A DNA stretch of 50,890 bases from Clostridium sp. Lineage in GTDB: Bacteria > Bacillota > Clostridia > Clostridiales > Clostridiaceae. The translations under genes were made by a program, and so were the position numbers. Location: the NCBI RefSeq assembly GCF_026168755.1, contig NZ_JAPFDR010000020.1, positions 1 through 50,890 on the forward strand, written 5' to 3'. Below the pieces are notes generated by a model, which saw nothing but the letters and a program-made list of their open reading frames with translations, was not told where the DNA came from and did not search any database. Positions 26,749 through 35,706 of this stretch are shown in pieces (the stretch's first letter is position 1; each line of letters opens with the position of its first letter).

Positions 26749-27585
26749 CTATCCCACTTTAGCTACTTCACTATTAATATTCTTTTTACTTCTTATAGTT
26801 GATACACTATTAATCTTCTTAGTAATACCTACATTTAAAATTTCATTAGCTACACTTCTATATTCCTTTGTGGCTTTACATCTTGGATCATACATAGATA
26901 CTGGTAATCCATTGCTTTGGCTTTTAACTATTATACTACTTTGATGAATTTCTGTATCAAAAACTTTATATGGATAAAGTTCTTCTATTTCCTTTCTAAA
27001 AGATTCACTAAGCTTTGTTCTTGAATCTACTCTTGTTAATAGTATTCCTTCAACCCTTAACTTCTTATTAAATGTTTTTTGAATTAACTTTATTGTCTTT
27101 GATAAACTTTTAAGACCTTGCATATTAAATAAAGAAGGCTCCATTGGTATTATTATGCTGTCACTAGCAACTAGTGCATTAATAGTAGTAATGGATTGAC
27201 TTGGTGGACAATCTATTAATATAAAATCATAATCAACCTTTAAATTTTCTTCTTCTATTAAATTACTTAATAATCTTTTACAATTTTTCATTTTTATTAA
27301 AGCTAAATCACAATTTCCAAACTCTGAATTATTCGGAATAATATCTAATCCATCTAATATTGTACATTTCTTTATTGTTTTTCTTAAAGATTTCTTTCCT
27401 CTAAGGCTGTTAACTAATGACTCTTGATCCGTCTTAAATCCTACACTAGTTGTTAAATTAGCTTGATAATCATTGTCTATTATCAAAACTCTATAACCTG
27501 AATTAACTAACTCAGCTGCTATATTTACTACTGTTGTAGTTTTAGCACATCCCCCTTTGTGATTACATACACTAATAATCTTCAT
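26749..27585 (-). CDS. ParA/Soj-family ATPase, solitary
   Basis: A 278-residue deviant-Walker ATPase. KGGCAKTTT (K10 signature Lys, K15) is the Walker A; the usual KGGVGKT is changed to Cys-Ala. LIIDNDYQANLT holds motif A', and FILIDCPPS the Walker B. EPSLFNMQGLKSL and ILLTRVDSRTKLSESFRKEI are typical of Soj/ParA. It should bind DNA non-specifically as an ATP dimer and move or partition a cargo. No ParB gene or parS-like repeat is seen nearby, so it is an orphan, perhaps left from a plasmid or integrative element. GGGGAG precedes the ATG. Confidence 0.9.
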   Translation of the reverse strand: MKIISVCNHKGGCAKTTTVVNIAAELVNSGYRVLIIDNDYQANLTTSVGFKTDQESLVNSLRGKKSLRKTIKKCTILDGLDIIPNNSEFGNCDLALIKMKNCKRLLSNLIEEENLKVDYDFILIDCPPSQSITTINALVASDSIIIPMEPSLFNMQGLKSLSKTIKLIQKTFNKKLRVEGILLTRVDSRTKLSESFRKEIEELYPYKVFDTEIHQSSIIVKSQSNGLPVSMYDPRCKATKEYRSVANEILNVGITKKINSVSTIRSKKNINSEVAKVG

Positions 27586-27751
27586 TGTTTTTCTCCCCTA
27601 ACTCTCATACCTTTTTATTTTTCTTATCATAGTTTATCTATTTTTTAAACTCTAATATGTATAAATTACATTATAATATATTTTATCATTTATGTAATAT
27701 TTTTACAAATATTATTTAAAAACTCTACTTAATCTCTCTAAATAATCATAA

Positions 27752-27934
27752 CAATTGGCTATTGAACCATTAAAATTAAAATGGAATGCAGCAGTAACTG
27801 CTAACATTGCTAATATGCCTTATCTTACTTTTAACTTATTATATAGAAAATTTGGAAGACTTTCAGAAAAGTTTTTTAAATTATTAACCTTTGAAAAAAT
27901 AGGACAATTTGGAGAGTTTCTGGCTTATATTTAA
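27752..27934 (+). pseudogene. Possible gene fragment, unidentified
   Basis: A 60-codon open stretch with no start or ribosome site, reading PLKLKWNAAVTANIANMPYL, then FNLLYRKFGRLSEKFFKLLT and EKIGQFGEFLAYI. The composition resembles a real C-terminus, but the opposite strand also has a short plausible reading over part of it. Family not recognised. Confidence 0.25.
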
Positions 27935-27966
27935 ATGATATAACTTTAAATAATATTCCTAAGACA

Positions 27967-28000
27967 AACAATATACTACTAACAATATACTACTAACAAT
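27967..28000. repeat. 14-bp tandem repeat, 2.4 copies
   Basis: AACAATATACTACT occurs twice in tandem (27967-27980, 27981-27994), followed by AACAAT. It lies in the decayed gap. Confidence 0.85.
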
Positions 28001-28160
28001 AATAAATATTATAGATGAATATTTCTGAGCTTAGTCTCAATTTGATTGTAATAACTTGGATAATCATGTTCTATAACCATACTAAACATTTCTTTTTTTA
28101 GACTTAAATATTTTAAATAAAATACTTATCACGAATAATAATTTTGAATTACGCACTAAA

Positions 28161-28196
28161 AAATACCGCATATTAATTTTGAGCAATACGGTATTT
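28161..28196 (-). terminator. Terminator-like hairpin of the DUF4362-like gene
   Basis: AAATACCG (28161-28168) pairs with CGGTATTT (28189-28196); the loop is long. It lies 30 bp past the gene's stop. Confidence 0.5.
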
Positions 28197-28225
28197 CTAT
28201 TATTTAATATTTAGTTTTTATTTAA

Positions 28226-28609
28226 CTAAATTTTCTTTATCTGATAATAAATCATATTTATTACAAATTTATTATTATTGTATAGATCATAATAAATACT
28301 ATTTGACTCATGTCTTATTTTATAATTATTTCCTTTATAAGTTTTAATTGTTTTATCTATAGTTTTGCTTAAATCATAAATATATTTTATCTTTTTCCCA
28401 TTAAATTCTATTATTTTAAATGATGGCTCACCTTCTAATGTATATTTCTCAATAATTATTTTTGATGGATAATTTAGACCTATATTTTCAAAAAAATCAC
28501 GTATTGGTATATCATTATCAACTATACCACTTGAATCTATTACGGAGTTAATAGTCATATATCCTGTATCCCTTAAAGCAAGATATTCATGAGGTTTTTC
28601 ATTATTCAT
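28226..28609 (-). CDS. DUF4362-like protein lacking a signal peptide
   Basis: A 127-residue protein. Its central segment, KIIIEKYTLEGEPSFKIIEF and NGKKIKYIYDLSKT, matches the pattern of DUF4362 proteins (RITSYTxEGDP...DGKxIxYxYD). Members are usually lipoproteins, but here the well-placed ATG (AGGAG nine bases upstream) leads directly into polar sequence, MNNEKPHEYLALRDTGYM, with no export signal. Either the lipoprotein leader was lost or this is a cytoplasmic variant. The function of the family is unknown. The family call rests on pattern memory. Confidence 0.55.
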   Translation of the reverse strand: MNNEKPHEYLALRDTGYMTINSVIDSSGIVDNDIPIRDFFENIGLNYPSKIIIEKYTLEGEPSFKIIEFNGKKIKYIYDLSKTIDKTIKTYKGNNYKIRHESNSIYYDLYNNNKFVINMIYYQIKKI

Positions 28610-28820
28610 AACAGCTCCTATAATATTATAATTATTTCAATATTTATTATATTATATATTATTTTTAATGTTAAAATAATAAGTTTAACATTCTTAATTC
28701 TTTACTTAAAATATAATTAAATAATAAATATACGTAATACCGTATTATTCAATTTTCAAAGATCATTTAGTTCACAATAATTTCAAATTGTTCAATAAAA
28801 TCTACTCGATAAACAGGAAT

Positions 28821-29333
28821 TTATAAATTAGCTTCCACTTGATAACAATCATCAATCAGAATATAATTACAGTTATATTTTTCGCACATATCCAGATAGT
28901 AATCGTTATCTTCAAGCGTAGAATCAATTGTGCACCATGAGTCATCAATGCGCTGCTCAATTACATTGGCGTAATTCTTTATATCTGAAAAGTGATTTTC
29001 AATATATTTTCTGCTCATAACAAGACAATAATACTGGATCTCTTTCAAATATTTATCATCAAAATACTCCTTCCAATCAAACGGAATGTAACATCCTTCT
29101 ACCACAAGATTTTGTTTATTCTCTATTGCTGTCTTTATCATTTCTTTAACAATAGGCCACAAATAACATTCCAGTTCTTTGTCATCTTCGGGAGTTAAAT
29201 CTGTGTTTTCGCTTCGTATTAATCCCATTTTCAAAATATCGATAGAAAAGTAAGGATATTTGTATTTTTCAAGAAATTTCTGCGCCAACAGAGTTTTGCC
29301 TGTATGAGAAGCTCCTGTAATTAAAACAATCAT
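28821..29333 (-). CDS. P-loop kinase/ATPase (AAA_33 or zeta-toxin-like)
   Basis: A 170-residue nucleotide-binding protein. GASHTGKTLLA (residues 7-17) is the Walker A, and SIDILKMGLIR follows the first strand as in small-molecule and zeta-type kinases. NLVVEGCYIPFDW holds the Walker-B-like strand, and NHFSDIKNYANVIEQRIDD looks like a lid. It could phosphorylate a small molecule; no antitoxin is adjacent. Its DNA is clearly richer in G+C and uses codons such as GCG and CGC that neighbours avoid, which indicates recent transfer. The start has AGGAGAT. A truncated GNAT gene lies 32 bp upstream on the same strand. Confidence 0.75.
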   Translation of the reverse strand: MIVLITGASHTGKTLLAQKFLEKYKYPYFSIDILKMGLIRSENTDLTPEDDKELECYLWPIVKEMIKTAIENKQNLVVEGCYIPFDWKEYFDDKYLKEIQYYCLVMSRKYIENHFSDIKNYANVIEQRIDDSWCTIDSTLEDNDYYLDMCEKYNCNYILIDDCYQVEANL

Positions 29334-29365
29334 TTTATCATCATCTCCTATAAATTCTAGCTAAT

Positions 29366-29602
29366 CTATTTTTTCTCCATAGCAAAGTTTACAATAACAA
29401 TTCCTTGTCTCTCAACCTGTTGCTCTTTAATAACCTTGTAACCTCTTTTTTCAAAGAAAGCTCTTGCTGTAATGGAAACGTTGGTAATAACTTTCTTTTG
29501 AACTGCTTTTTCCAATCTATCACAAATAGCAGTAGCAACACCTTTTCCTTGATAATCTTTATGAACAAACAATCTATCAATATTATCAAAAGTATATTTA
29601 TT
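29366..29602 (-). pseudogene. GNAT acetyltransferase, 5'-truncated
   Basis: The minus strand encodes the C-terminal half of a GNAT fold: RLFVHKDYQGKGVATAICDR is the acetyl-CoA pyrophosphate loop with strand beta-4, and ITARAFFEKRGYKVIKEQQV is the following helix-strand. The N-terminal ~70 residues that form the first strands are missing. A TGA lies 10 codons before the RLFVHK block, and beyond it the DNA turns abruptly into A+T-rich sequence. The only early start, TTG at 29572, has no ribosome site. The join near 29600 is likely the insertion or deletion boundary of the transferred segment. Confidence 0.7.
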
Positions 29603-29687
29603 TCAAATTTTAATAATTTAACAAAAAAATTTTTAAAATTTATATTTCCTTAATATTTTAATGGTAAAATTTAACTATTGAATAAAT

Positions 29688-30239
29688 CTAATGTTTACCA
29701 TAACTAATAACTCCTTTTATTGATTTATGATTTCTTAACCTAGAACCAATTATAGTTGCTAATGCTGCTTTAATTATGCCAACTAAAATAAATGGTAATA
29801 CAGTTACTAAAAAAGCATTATAGATACTTGTGCTTGTTACCAATGAAAATTGAATAGCTCCAACTAAGTAATTAGGAGTTGAAGCTATTAACATCCCCAA
29901 AAAAATTATCACTTTATTATCTGTTCTTTCACAAACTAATCCTATAATAAAACTCATAATTGGAAAGGATAAAATAAATCCTCCTGTTGGTCCTACTATC
30001 GCACCAACTCCCGCTGAAAATCCTGAAAATACTGGCAATCCAATTGCACCCATTAATACATAAACTGACATTGATATAAAGCCTTTCCTACTCCCTAAAA
30101 GAATTCCCACTAAAGAAACTGCAAAGGTTTGTAATGTTAATGGTACTCCCCCTGGCATTGGTATTGCAATTTGTGAAAGTATGGCTGTTATTGTTGCAAA
30201 TATACCACAATATATAATATCCAAAGTTTTTTCTTTCAT
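29688..30239 (-). CDS. bioY: BioY family biotin transporter S component
   Basis: A 183-residue protein with about six membrane helices that binds biotin for uptake, alone or with an ECF module. Family hallmarks are IPMPGGVPLTLQTFAVSLVG, LLGSRKGFISMSVYVLMGAIGLP and VGAIVGPTGGFILSFP. Length is normal. GGAGG precedes the ATG. No EcfA/T genes are adjacent, so it would rely on a shared module. A BirA-type operator lies 17 bp upstream of the start, indicating repression when biotin is plentiful. Confidence 0.95.
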   Translation of the reverse strand: MKEKTLDIIYCGIFATITAILSQIAIPMPGGVPLTLQTFAVSLVGILLGSRKGFISMSVYVLMGAIGLPVFSGFSAGVGAIVGPTGGFILSFPIMSFIIGLVCERTDNKVIIFLGMLIASTPNYLVGAIQFSLVTSTSIYNAFLVTVLPFILVGIIKAALATIIGSRLRNHKSIKGVISYGKH

Positions 30240-30255
30240 AATATTCCTCCATTAA

Positions 30256-30287
30256 TTGTTAACCAACTTTAATATTTTGGTTTACAA
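30256..30287. promoter_or_regulatory. BirA-type biotin operator upstream of bioY
   Basis: TTGTTAACC (30256-30264), 14 bases, GGTTTACAA (30279-30287). Both arms and the spacing match the known BirA site pattern in bacteria. It sits between bioY and the divergent nucleotidase-domain gene and overlaps the bioY promoter region. Confidence 0.85.
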
Positions 30288-30344
30288 ATATTTTATCTCA
30301 CAAAATTTACTAAGTCAAATTTTTTAACTTATAAAAAATAAATG

Positions 30345-30353
30345 TGGTATAAT
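30345..30353 (+). promoter_or_regulatory. Extended -10 of the nucleotidase-domain gene
   Basis: TGGTATAAT, with TTAACT 18 bases upstream of TATAAT, followed by AAGAGG and ATG at 30397. Confidence 0.55.
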
Positions 30354-30396
30354 CAATATTATTTTTATAAATCTAACTAACGAAGAGGTATTACTA

Positions 30397-31032
30397 ATGA
30401 AAGATTTAAAAATTTATTTTACATCTGAACTTCAACCTACAACTCATTTAGATATGGCTTTAAATGGTTCAAATTTAGCTAACTTTATAAATCAAATCCA
30501 ACTTGAAAGTAGTAATGCTGATATATCATGTACAGCTTTTGCAAATGTGATAAAAGGTTTTGGTAAAAATGTTACTGTAAGAGATATTTTATCTACTTAT
30601 CCATATCCAAATACTTTAGCTGTTCTTGAAGTTAATAAAGAAATATTAAAATTAGCTTTAGAAAGAGCTGCTAGTTACTTTGAAAATAATAATGGTCATG
30701 TAACCATATCTGAAAGGTTTTTAAAACCTAAAGTTGAGCATTATAATTATGATTATTTTACAAATATTAATTATACTTTTGATTTAAATAAGGAAGTTGG
30801 AGATAGAGTTACTTCTATTAAATTTAATGGTGAAGAATTATCAGATGATCAAACTTTAACTTTAGTTATGAATAACTATAGATCAAGTGGTGCTGGTGGA
30901 TATGAATTCTATGAAAATTGTAAGGTTGTTAAGGAAATTTTAATTGAAATGCCTGAAATAATTATTAATTATTTTAAGAATAATCCAAAAGTAGTTGTAG
31001 ATACAGATAGATACTATAATATTTTAATATGA
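30397..31032 (+). CDS. Free-standing 5'-nucleotidase C-terminal domain protein
   Basis: A 211-residue protein that consists only of the C-terminal (substrate-specificity) domain of the 5'-nucleotidase / 2',3'-cyclic phosphodiesterase family. ADISCTAFANVIKGFGKNVT and VRDILSTYPYPNTLAVLEVN are the domain core. LVMNNYRSSGAGGYEFY is its usual second block, where family members position the nucleotide. The metallophosphoesterase domain with the di-metal site is absent, and there is no signal peptide. The gene has its own promoter, ribosome site and terminator, so it looks expressed rather than a simple fragment. It cannot be a phosphatase by itself; it may bind nucleotides or be a relic. Confidence 0.85.
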   Translation: MKDLKIYFTSELQPTTHLDMALNGSNLANFINQIQLESSNADISCTAFANVIKGFGKNVTVRDILSTYPYPNTLAVLEVNKEILKLALERAASYFENNNGHVTISERFLKPKVEHYNYDYFTNINYTFDLNKEVGDRVTSIKFNGEELSDDQTLTLVMNNYRSSGAGGYEFYENCKVVKEILIEMPEIIINYFKNNPKVVVDTDRYYNILI

Positions 31033-31040
31033 TAAAAAAC

Positions 31041-31089
31041 AAAAAACTAAAAGAGTTCATCTTATAGATATGTTCTCTTTTAGTTTTTT
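31041..31089 (+). terminator. Intrinsic terminator, 15-bp stem
   Basis: Fifteen-base perfect arms (31041-31055, 31075-31089) ending in a T-run; closes the nucleotidase-domain gene, and is also usable from the YhgE side. Confidence 0.85.
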
Positions 31090-31171
31090 ATATTAACTAC
31101 AAATAATACAATAATACTTATTCTTTTAATAGTTAAATTACCAGAAGGTACAAATAATAATTCATATAAAG

Positions 31172-33331
31172 CTACATTCCACTTTCTCTAAATTTATGAT
31201 CCATCTTACTTGATAATTTAGAAAATGGCTTCTTTACTATTGATAACACTAAAAATACACCTATAAATGCTATCAATGACAATAAATATGATCTAACATG
31301 TGATTCTAATGCTCCTGATATACCTTCCCTAAAGCCATTTATAGCATAAGTAAATGGCCATAAAGGTTGTAATACTCCAAATATCTCTGGATTTGTCTGT
31401 ATAGGATATATTCCCCCTGAGCCTGCTATTTGAAATACCATCATTATTACTGCTATAGCTTTACCTACATTACCAAACATGGAAACTAAAGTAAATATAA
31501 TAACTGTAAAAGTAATTGAAGTTATTATTGTAAATAAAAATAATATCATAAGATTATCTGGTTTTACACCAAGTATATAAACATCTCCTAAAACTATAAT
31601 AAATGATTGTATTAGCGAAATAACTAAGAATAATAATAATTTTCCAAAATGTTCATTAAAAGTGTTTAATTTAAACTCTTTTTTCAACTCTTCTTCACAG
31701 CTTACAGATAATAAACAGCAAGCTAATAATATTCCAATCCAAATAGCTAATACTGAATAAAATGGTGTAAGACCAACACCAAATATTCCACTTTCATAAA
31801 CTTCCTCTTCCTTTAAATCTATTGGTGAAGAAATAAACGATGCTATGTCATCTGGATTATTAATCACAAATGAAATCATTTCATCTATAGTCTCATTAGT
31901 AAAATCTTGAGTTTTTTCATTTAAGCTTTTTAATTTATCATTTAAAGAAATAACCTTACTATTTAGTTCATTTATTTCCTTAACAGATAAGCTATTAGTA
32001 CTAATCATAAAATTAGATAATGCTTTAAGCTCTGGAACTATTACCTTTGTACTTTCTAAAATATTATCAACACTATCTAGCTTAATACTTAAAGATTCTT
32101 GAAAATTATTAAATACTGTAACCACAGATGAATAATAGAAATTAGAAGCTCTAGTTAAGTCATTTGATATATTATTCGATGTTTCTGATAAACCATCTAA
32201 AATAATATTAATATTTTCACTTGTTTCACCACTTTCTATGGCTTTAGCTAAATTTTCTATAAGTTGTTGGCTACTTGTTAATGTGTCTTTTATATTTGTT
32301 AATAAATTAATTTGTGATAAAACTATATCACTATTAGTAAAATCATAAATATTTTGTAATAACTTAATATCTCCCTCTAAAAATGCTATAGCTTCATTAT
32401 TTAGATTACTGATTTTATTTAAATATTTTAATATAGCTTCATTATCATTATTTTTTATAGCTTCTTTAATTTTAGTTATTAAGCTTTGAATATCATTATT
32501 AATATCTTGTACCTTTATAATATCATCCTCAATATTATTTGATAATGAATTCACCATTTCACTAGTATATTCTGTTACATTATTGCTGACCTGAATAATA
32601 TTTTGAAGATTATTTATTGAATCTGTTATTTTAGGCAAATCATTCTTCATTTTCTTTAAATAATTTTGAAACTCTTCTGATTGTTCTGTTGTATTGCCCA
32701 TATACTCAGAAACCTTATCTAAATCTTCTGTTGCTGAAACCATAGTTTCTTTCAAGCTTAATAGTTGTGGTTTGTTTACTTCTAATTTATCAGCTAATTC
32801 ATTTATTGTTTTTATGGCTGTTTCATTTACTGTATCAACAAAATTTGTTTTTATTTCTCTTACAACACTCTCTGTTGCTGTATCTGTTATTTTAGTAGCT
32901 ATAGCATTTGCTTTTTGATTTGCCTTATATATTATTTCTGGCTTTCTTGGTGATGTTGTAGTTAAGCTTATTAAGCCTTCTGTAAAATTATTAGGTATCT
33001 CTATTAAGGCATAATACTCTCCCCTATTTAATCCATCATTAGCTTGCCATTCATCTTTAAATACCCATCCAATTGAATCATTTTCTTTTAAATTATTAAC
33101 TACTTCATCTCCTACATTAATGTATTGACCATTAAAATCTTTTCCTTCATCGTTATTTACAACAACTATAGGAAGATTTCCAGTATTAGAATATGGATCC
33201 CAACATGCTTTAATATTAATCCATGCATATAAAGATGGTAGTATACAAAGTCCTGCTACAATAATAATAGCTACAGGGCTTTTTATTATTTTTTTTATAT
33301 CATTTTGAAAAACCTTAAATATCTTCTTCAT
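31172..33331 (-). CDS. YhgE/Pip family membrane protein (tandem copy 2)
   Basis: A 719-residue protein with the same plan as its neighbour: N-terminal helix with GLCILPSLYAWINIKACWDP, long extracytoplasmic coiled coil, then five or six C-terminal helices with AGSGGIYPIQTNPEIFGVLQPLWPFTYAI. ATG at 33331 is chosen over the in-frame GTG at 33340, which falls in the GGTGAGG ribosome site. It begins 12 bases after the stop of the upstream paralogue, so the two form an operon and may assemble together. Sequence in the coiled-coil part has diverged strongly from copy 1 while the two ends are conserved. Confidence 0.88.
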   Translation of the reverse strand: MKKIFKVFQNDIKKIIKSPVAIIIVAGLCILPSLYAWINIKACWDPYSNTGNLPIVVVNNDEGKDFNGQYINVGDEVVNNLKENDSIGWVFKDEWQANDGLNRGEYYALIEIPNNFTEGLISLTTTSPRKPEIIYKANQKANAIATKITDTATESVVREIKTNFVDTVNETAIKTINELADKLEVNKPQLLSLKETMVSATEDLDKVSEYMGNTTEQSEEFQNYLKKMKNDLPKITDSINNLQNIIQVSNNVTEYTSEMVNSLSNNIEDDIIKVQDINNDIQSLITKIKEAIKNNDNEAILKYLNKISNLNNEAIAFLEGDIKLLQNIYDFTNSDIVLSQINLLTNIKDTLTSSQQLIENLAKAIESGETSENINIILDGLSETSNNISNDLTRASNFYYSSVVTVFNNFQESLSIKLDSVDNILESTKVIVPELKALSNFMISTNSLSVKEINELNSKVISLNDKLKSLNEKTQDFTNETIDEMISFVINNPDDIASFISSPIDLKEEEVYESGIFGVGLTPFYSVLAIWIGILLACCLLSVSCEEELKKEFKLNTFNEHFGKLLLFLVISLIQSFIIVLGDVYILGVKPDNLMILFLFTIITSITFTVIIFTLVSMFGNVGKAIAVIMMVFQIAGSGGIYPIQTNPEIFGVLQPLWPFTYAINGFREGISGALESHVRSYLLSLIAFIGVFLVLSIVKKPFSKLSSKMDHKFRESGM

Positions 33332-33343
33332 ATACCTCACCTA

Positions 33344-35509
33344 CTATTCCACTTCTGCTATTCCAGATTCCTTAAACTTACCTTCAAACTTACTAACAAT
33401 TGGGTGTAATGGCGCTTTTAAATAATATCCAAATAATATGAATAATATAGATATTGCACCTAATACCACGAAGTCAATAATTACACTTGATGCTAAAGGA
33501 CCTGCAATTGCTTCTCTAAATCCACCTAAGCTATAAGTAAATGGGAAAAATGGTTGAAGTATTCTAAAAATCAATGGATCCACTTGAATAGGATAACTTC
33601 CTCCACTTCCAGCTAACTGAACTATCATAAATATTATTGATAATGCCTTTCCTACATTTCCAAAAATAGCTACTAACGTATATATAATAATTGAAAATGT
33701 AAAGGAAGTTGCTAAAGCAAATAATATCATTAGCGTTGTATTTACTGTATAAATATTCAATATTAATTTATTTCCTACTGATACTATTAACCCTTGAATA
33801 AGTGCTAAAAATACAAAAGTAATCATTTTTCCAAAATACTTTTGCCTTAAAGTAAGCTTTTCGCTACCTTCAAAATCTGTAACCTCAGTTTTCAATATAG
33901 CTGTTAACATTAATCCACCTACCCATAATGACAATACTGTATAAACAGGTGCCATTGCTGATCCATAGTTTGGAATTTCATATATAGCTTCATCTACTAT
34001 ATCAAAAGGTGCTGATATAAATTCCCCCATAAAGCTTGGATTACTTTGCAGTATTGAAACTATATTAATTAAGTGATTATTATCAACAAGCTTAAGCTTT
34101 TCACTTAATAAATCTATGTGATCTTTAAATTCATTCAATCTTTCAGATAGTTTTTTAGTCATTTCTGCTGTTAATTCACTACCTTCACTTGCTGTATTAA
34201 TAAATTCATCAATTTCACTTACTAACCCTTTTGATTGATTTATTAAATAATTAGCATCATCAATTGTAGCTATTAAATTATTAAACATATTATTTAACTC
34301 TTCTTTAATATTTGAGTTATAGTGTTGTATTACTGAAATTATATTATTGTTTATATCTGCAAAGCTCTCACTTAAACTACTCAATGTAATTGATAAATCA
34401 TTGCTAGTTGAACTAATATCATTTTGAAATGTTTGTATTTTATCTTGTACACTTTCTAATTTGCTTTGTAAGTTTTGTAATGAAGCTATTAAATTTGAAA
34501 CTTCCCCATTTTGAATAATGCTATTTACCTTTTCTAAGAAACTTATTGTAGATGTTACTGATTCATTCATAGTTTTTATAGTTTTGTTTATATCATTTAA
34601 TGTTGACTTAATATCACTTACTAAATTATTATCTGAACTATTTTGTAATACTTCTAATTGTATTTGTATTCTTTCATTAGTATCTTTTATACTTTCTAAA
34701 TTAAATCCAAGATTATCAATAGTATTATTTAGTATATTTCTTGAATTATCAGCTGAAATTGCTGTCTCATTATTTATATTAACAGCTGCTTCTAAGCCGC
34801 TAGTTATCTCAGGCACAATATTTTCAATCTCTAATAAAAAATCACTAATATTAATTGAAAGATTATTAGTTCCATCTAAAGCACTTAATACTAAATCCAT
34901 ATTTTCATCTAAAAGAATTATAGAATCTTTTAACTTTATTATTTTATCTTTATTTTCATCAGCTTTTTCTCCAATATCATTTGCCAATGAGAATATTGTT
35001 TCATTTACTGTCTTTATAAAATTTGAAGTAACTTGGTCTATTAAGCTAGTTTTGGCTGCACCTGCTATTTTAACTGCTACAGGGTTAGATTTTGTTTGAA
35101 CTTTATATATTATTTCTGGTTTTTTAATATCCCCTGATACAATACTAGTTAAATCTTTTGAAAAATCTTCTGGTATTTGAATCATTGCATAATAAGTTCC
35201 ATCTACTAATCCTAAGTCTGCTTCCTTTTCGCTAACAAACTCCCATCCTATTTTCTTATTATTTTTTAACTCTTCAACTACATCATTACCTACATTTATT
35301 TCTTTATCATTTAATGCTGACCCCTTATCATTATTAACAACTGCAATTGGAATAGTACTAGTGTTGTTATAAGTATCCCAACAAGCTTTAATATTTACCC
35401 AAGCATATAAAGATGGGATAATACAAATTCCTAAAACAATTATTATTGCTACTGGATTTCTAATAATACTCTTTACATCTCTTTTAAATACTAATAAAGC
35501 ATTTTTCAT
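33344..35509 (-). CDS. YhgE/Pip family membrane protein (tandem copy 1)
   Basis: A 721-residue YhgE/Pip protein. The N-terminal block is GICIIPSLYAWVNIKACWDT; an extracytoplasmic region rich in Asn/Ser/Ile heptads spans about residues 150-500. The C-terminal ABC-2-like helices include AGSGGSYPIQVDPLIFRILQ and FFPFTYSLGGFREA. ATG at 35509 is eight bases after GGAGG; two earlier in-frame ATGs overlap or crowd that site. It is the first gene of the tandem pair, with a promoter at 35566-35594. It may form a channel-like or receptor complex at the membrane; the family's molecular function is unsettled. Confidence 0.88.
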   Translation of the reverse strand: MKNALLVFKRDVKSIIRNPVAIIIVLGICIIPSLYAWVNIKACWDTYNNTSTIPIAVVNNDKGSALNDKEINVGNDVVEELKNNKKIGWEFVSEKEADLGLVDGTYYAMIQIPEDFSKDLTSIVSGDIKKPEIIYKVQTKSNPVAVKIAGAAKTSLIDQVTSNFIKTVNETIFSLANDIGEKADENKDKIIKLKDSIILLDENMDLVLSALDGTNNLSINISDFLLEIENIVPEITSGLEAAVNINNETAISADNSRNILNNTIDNLGFNLESIKDTNERIQIQLEVLQNSSDNNLVSDIKSTLNDINKTIKTMNESVTSTISFLEKVNSIIQNGEVSNLIASLQNLQSKLESVQDKIQTFQNDISSTSNDLSITLSSLSESFADINNNIISVIQHYNSNIKEELNNMFNNLIATIDDANYLINQSKGLVSEIDEFINTASEGSELTAEMTKKLSERLNEFKDHIDLLSEKLKLVDNNHLINIVSILQSNPSFMGEFISAPFDIVDEAIYEIPNYGSAMAPVYTVLSLWVGGLMLTAILKTEVTDFEGSEKLTLRQKYFGKMITFVFLALIQGLIVSVGNKLILNIYTVNTTLMILFALATSFTFSIIIYTLVAIFGNVGKALSIIFMIVQLAGSGGSYPIQVDPLIFRILQPFFPFTYSLGGFREAIAGPLASSVIIDFVVLGAISILFILFGYYLKAPLHPIVSKFEGKFKESGIAEVE

Positions 35510-35565
35510 TCCCATTTCCTCCATTATTTTTAAAAGTTACCTTAATCTAACTTTAGACAACTCTC

Positions 35566-35594
35566 ATTTTATTACTTTCAATAAACTATATCAA
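35566..35594 (-). promoter_or_regulatory. Sigma-A-type promoter of the tandem YhgE operon
   Basis: On the minus strand TTGATA (35589-35594), 17 bases, TAAAAT (35566-35571), about 57 bp before the ATG. Confidence 0.6.
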
Positions 35595-35706
35595 CTTTTT
35601 CCTCATTTGTTAAAAATTTTGTAATATTTATTTGCTATTTTTCTCTTTAGAAGATATAATTCCATTAGTTGAAATTTTATATATTTATTATAGGAGAATT
35701 AAATTT

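Larger units (their letters stand above)
27586..28225. other. 640-bp gap of degenerate sequence
   Basis: No intact gene is supported. It contains short protein-like stretches on both strands: plus 27752-27934; minus 28009-28089, reading MFSMVIEHDYPSYYNQIETK; and minus 27720-27825, reading MLAVTAAFHFNFNGSIANCY. It also holds a 14-bp tandem repeat and the terminator of the next gene. This looks like decayed accessory DNA. Confidence 0.5.

Noticed and set aside
28821..29333. Zeta-toxin/epsilon-antitoxin pair
   Set aside because: The P-loop kinase has no small antitoxin gene beside it; the neighbour is a truncated acetyltransferase.
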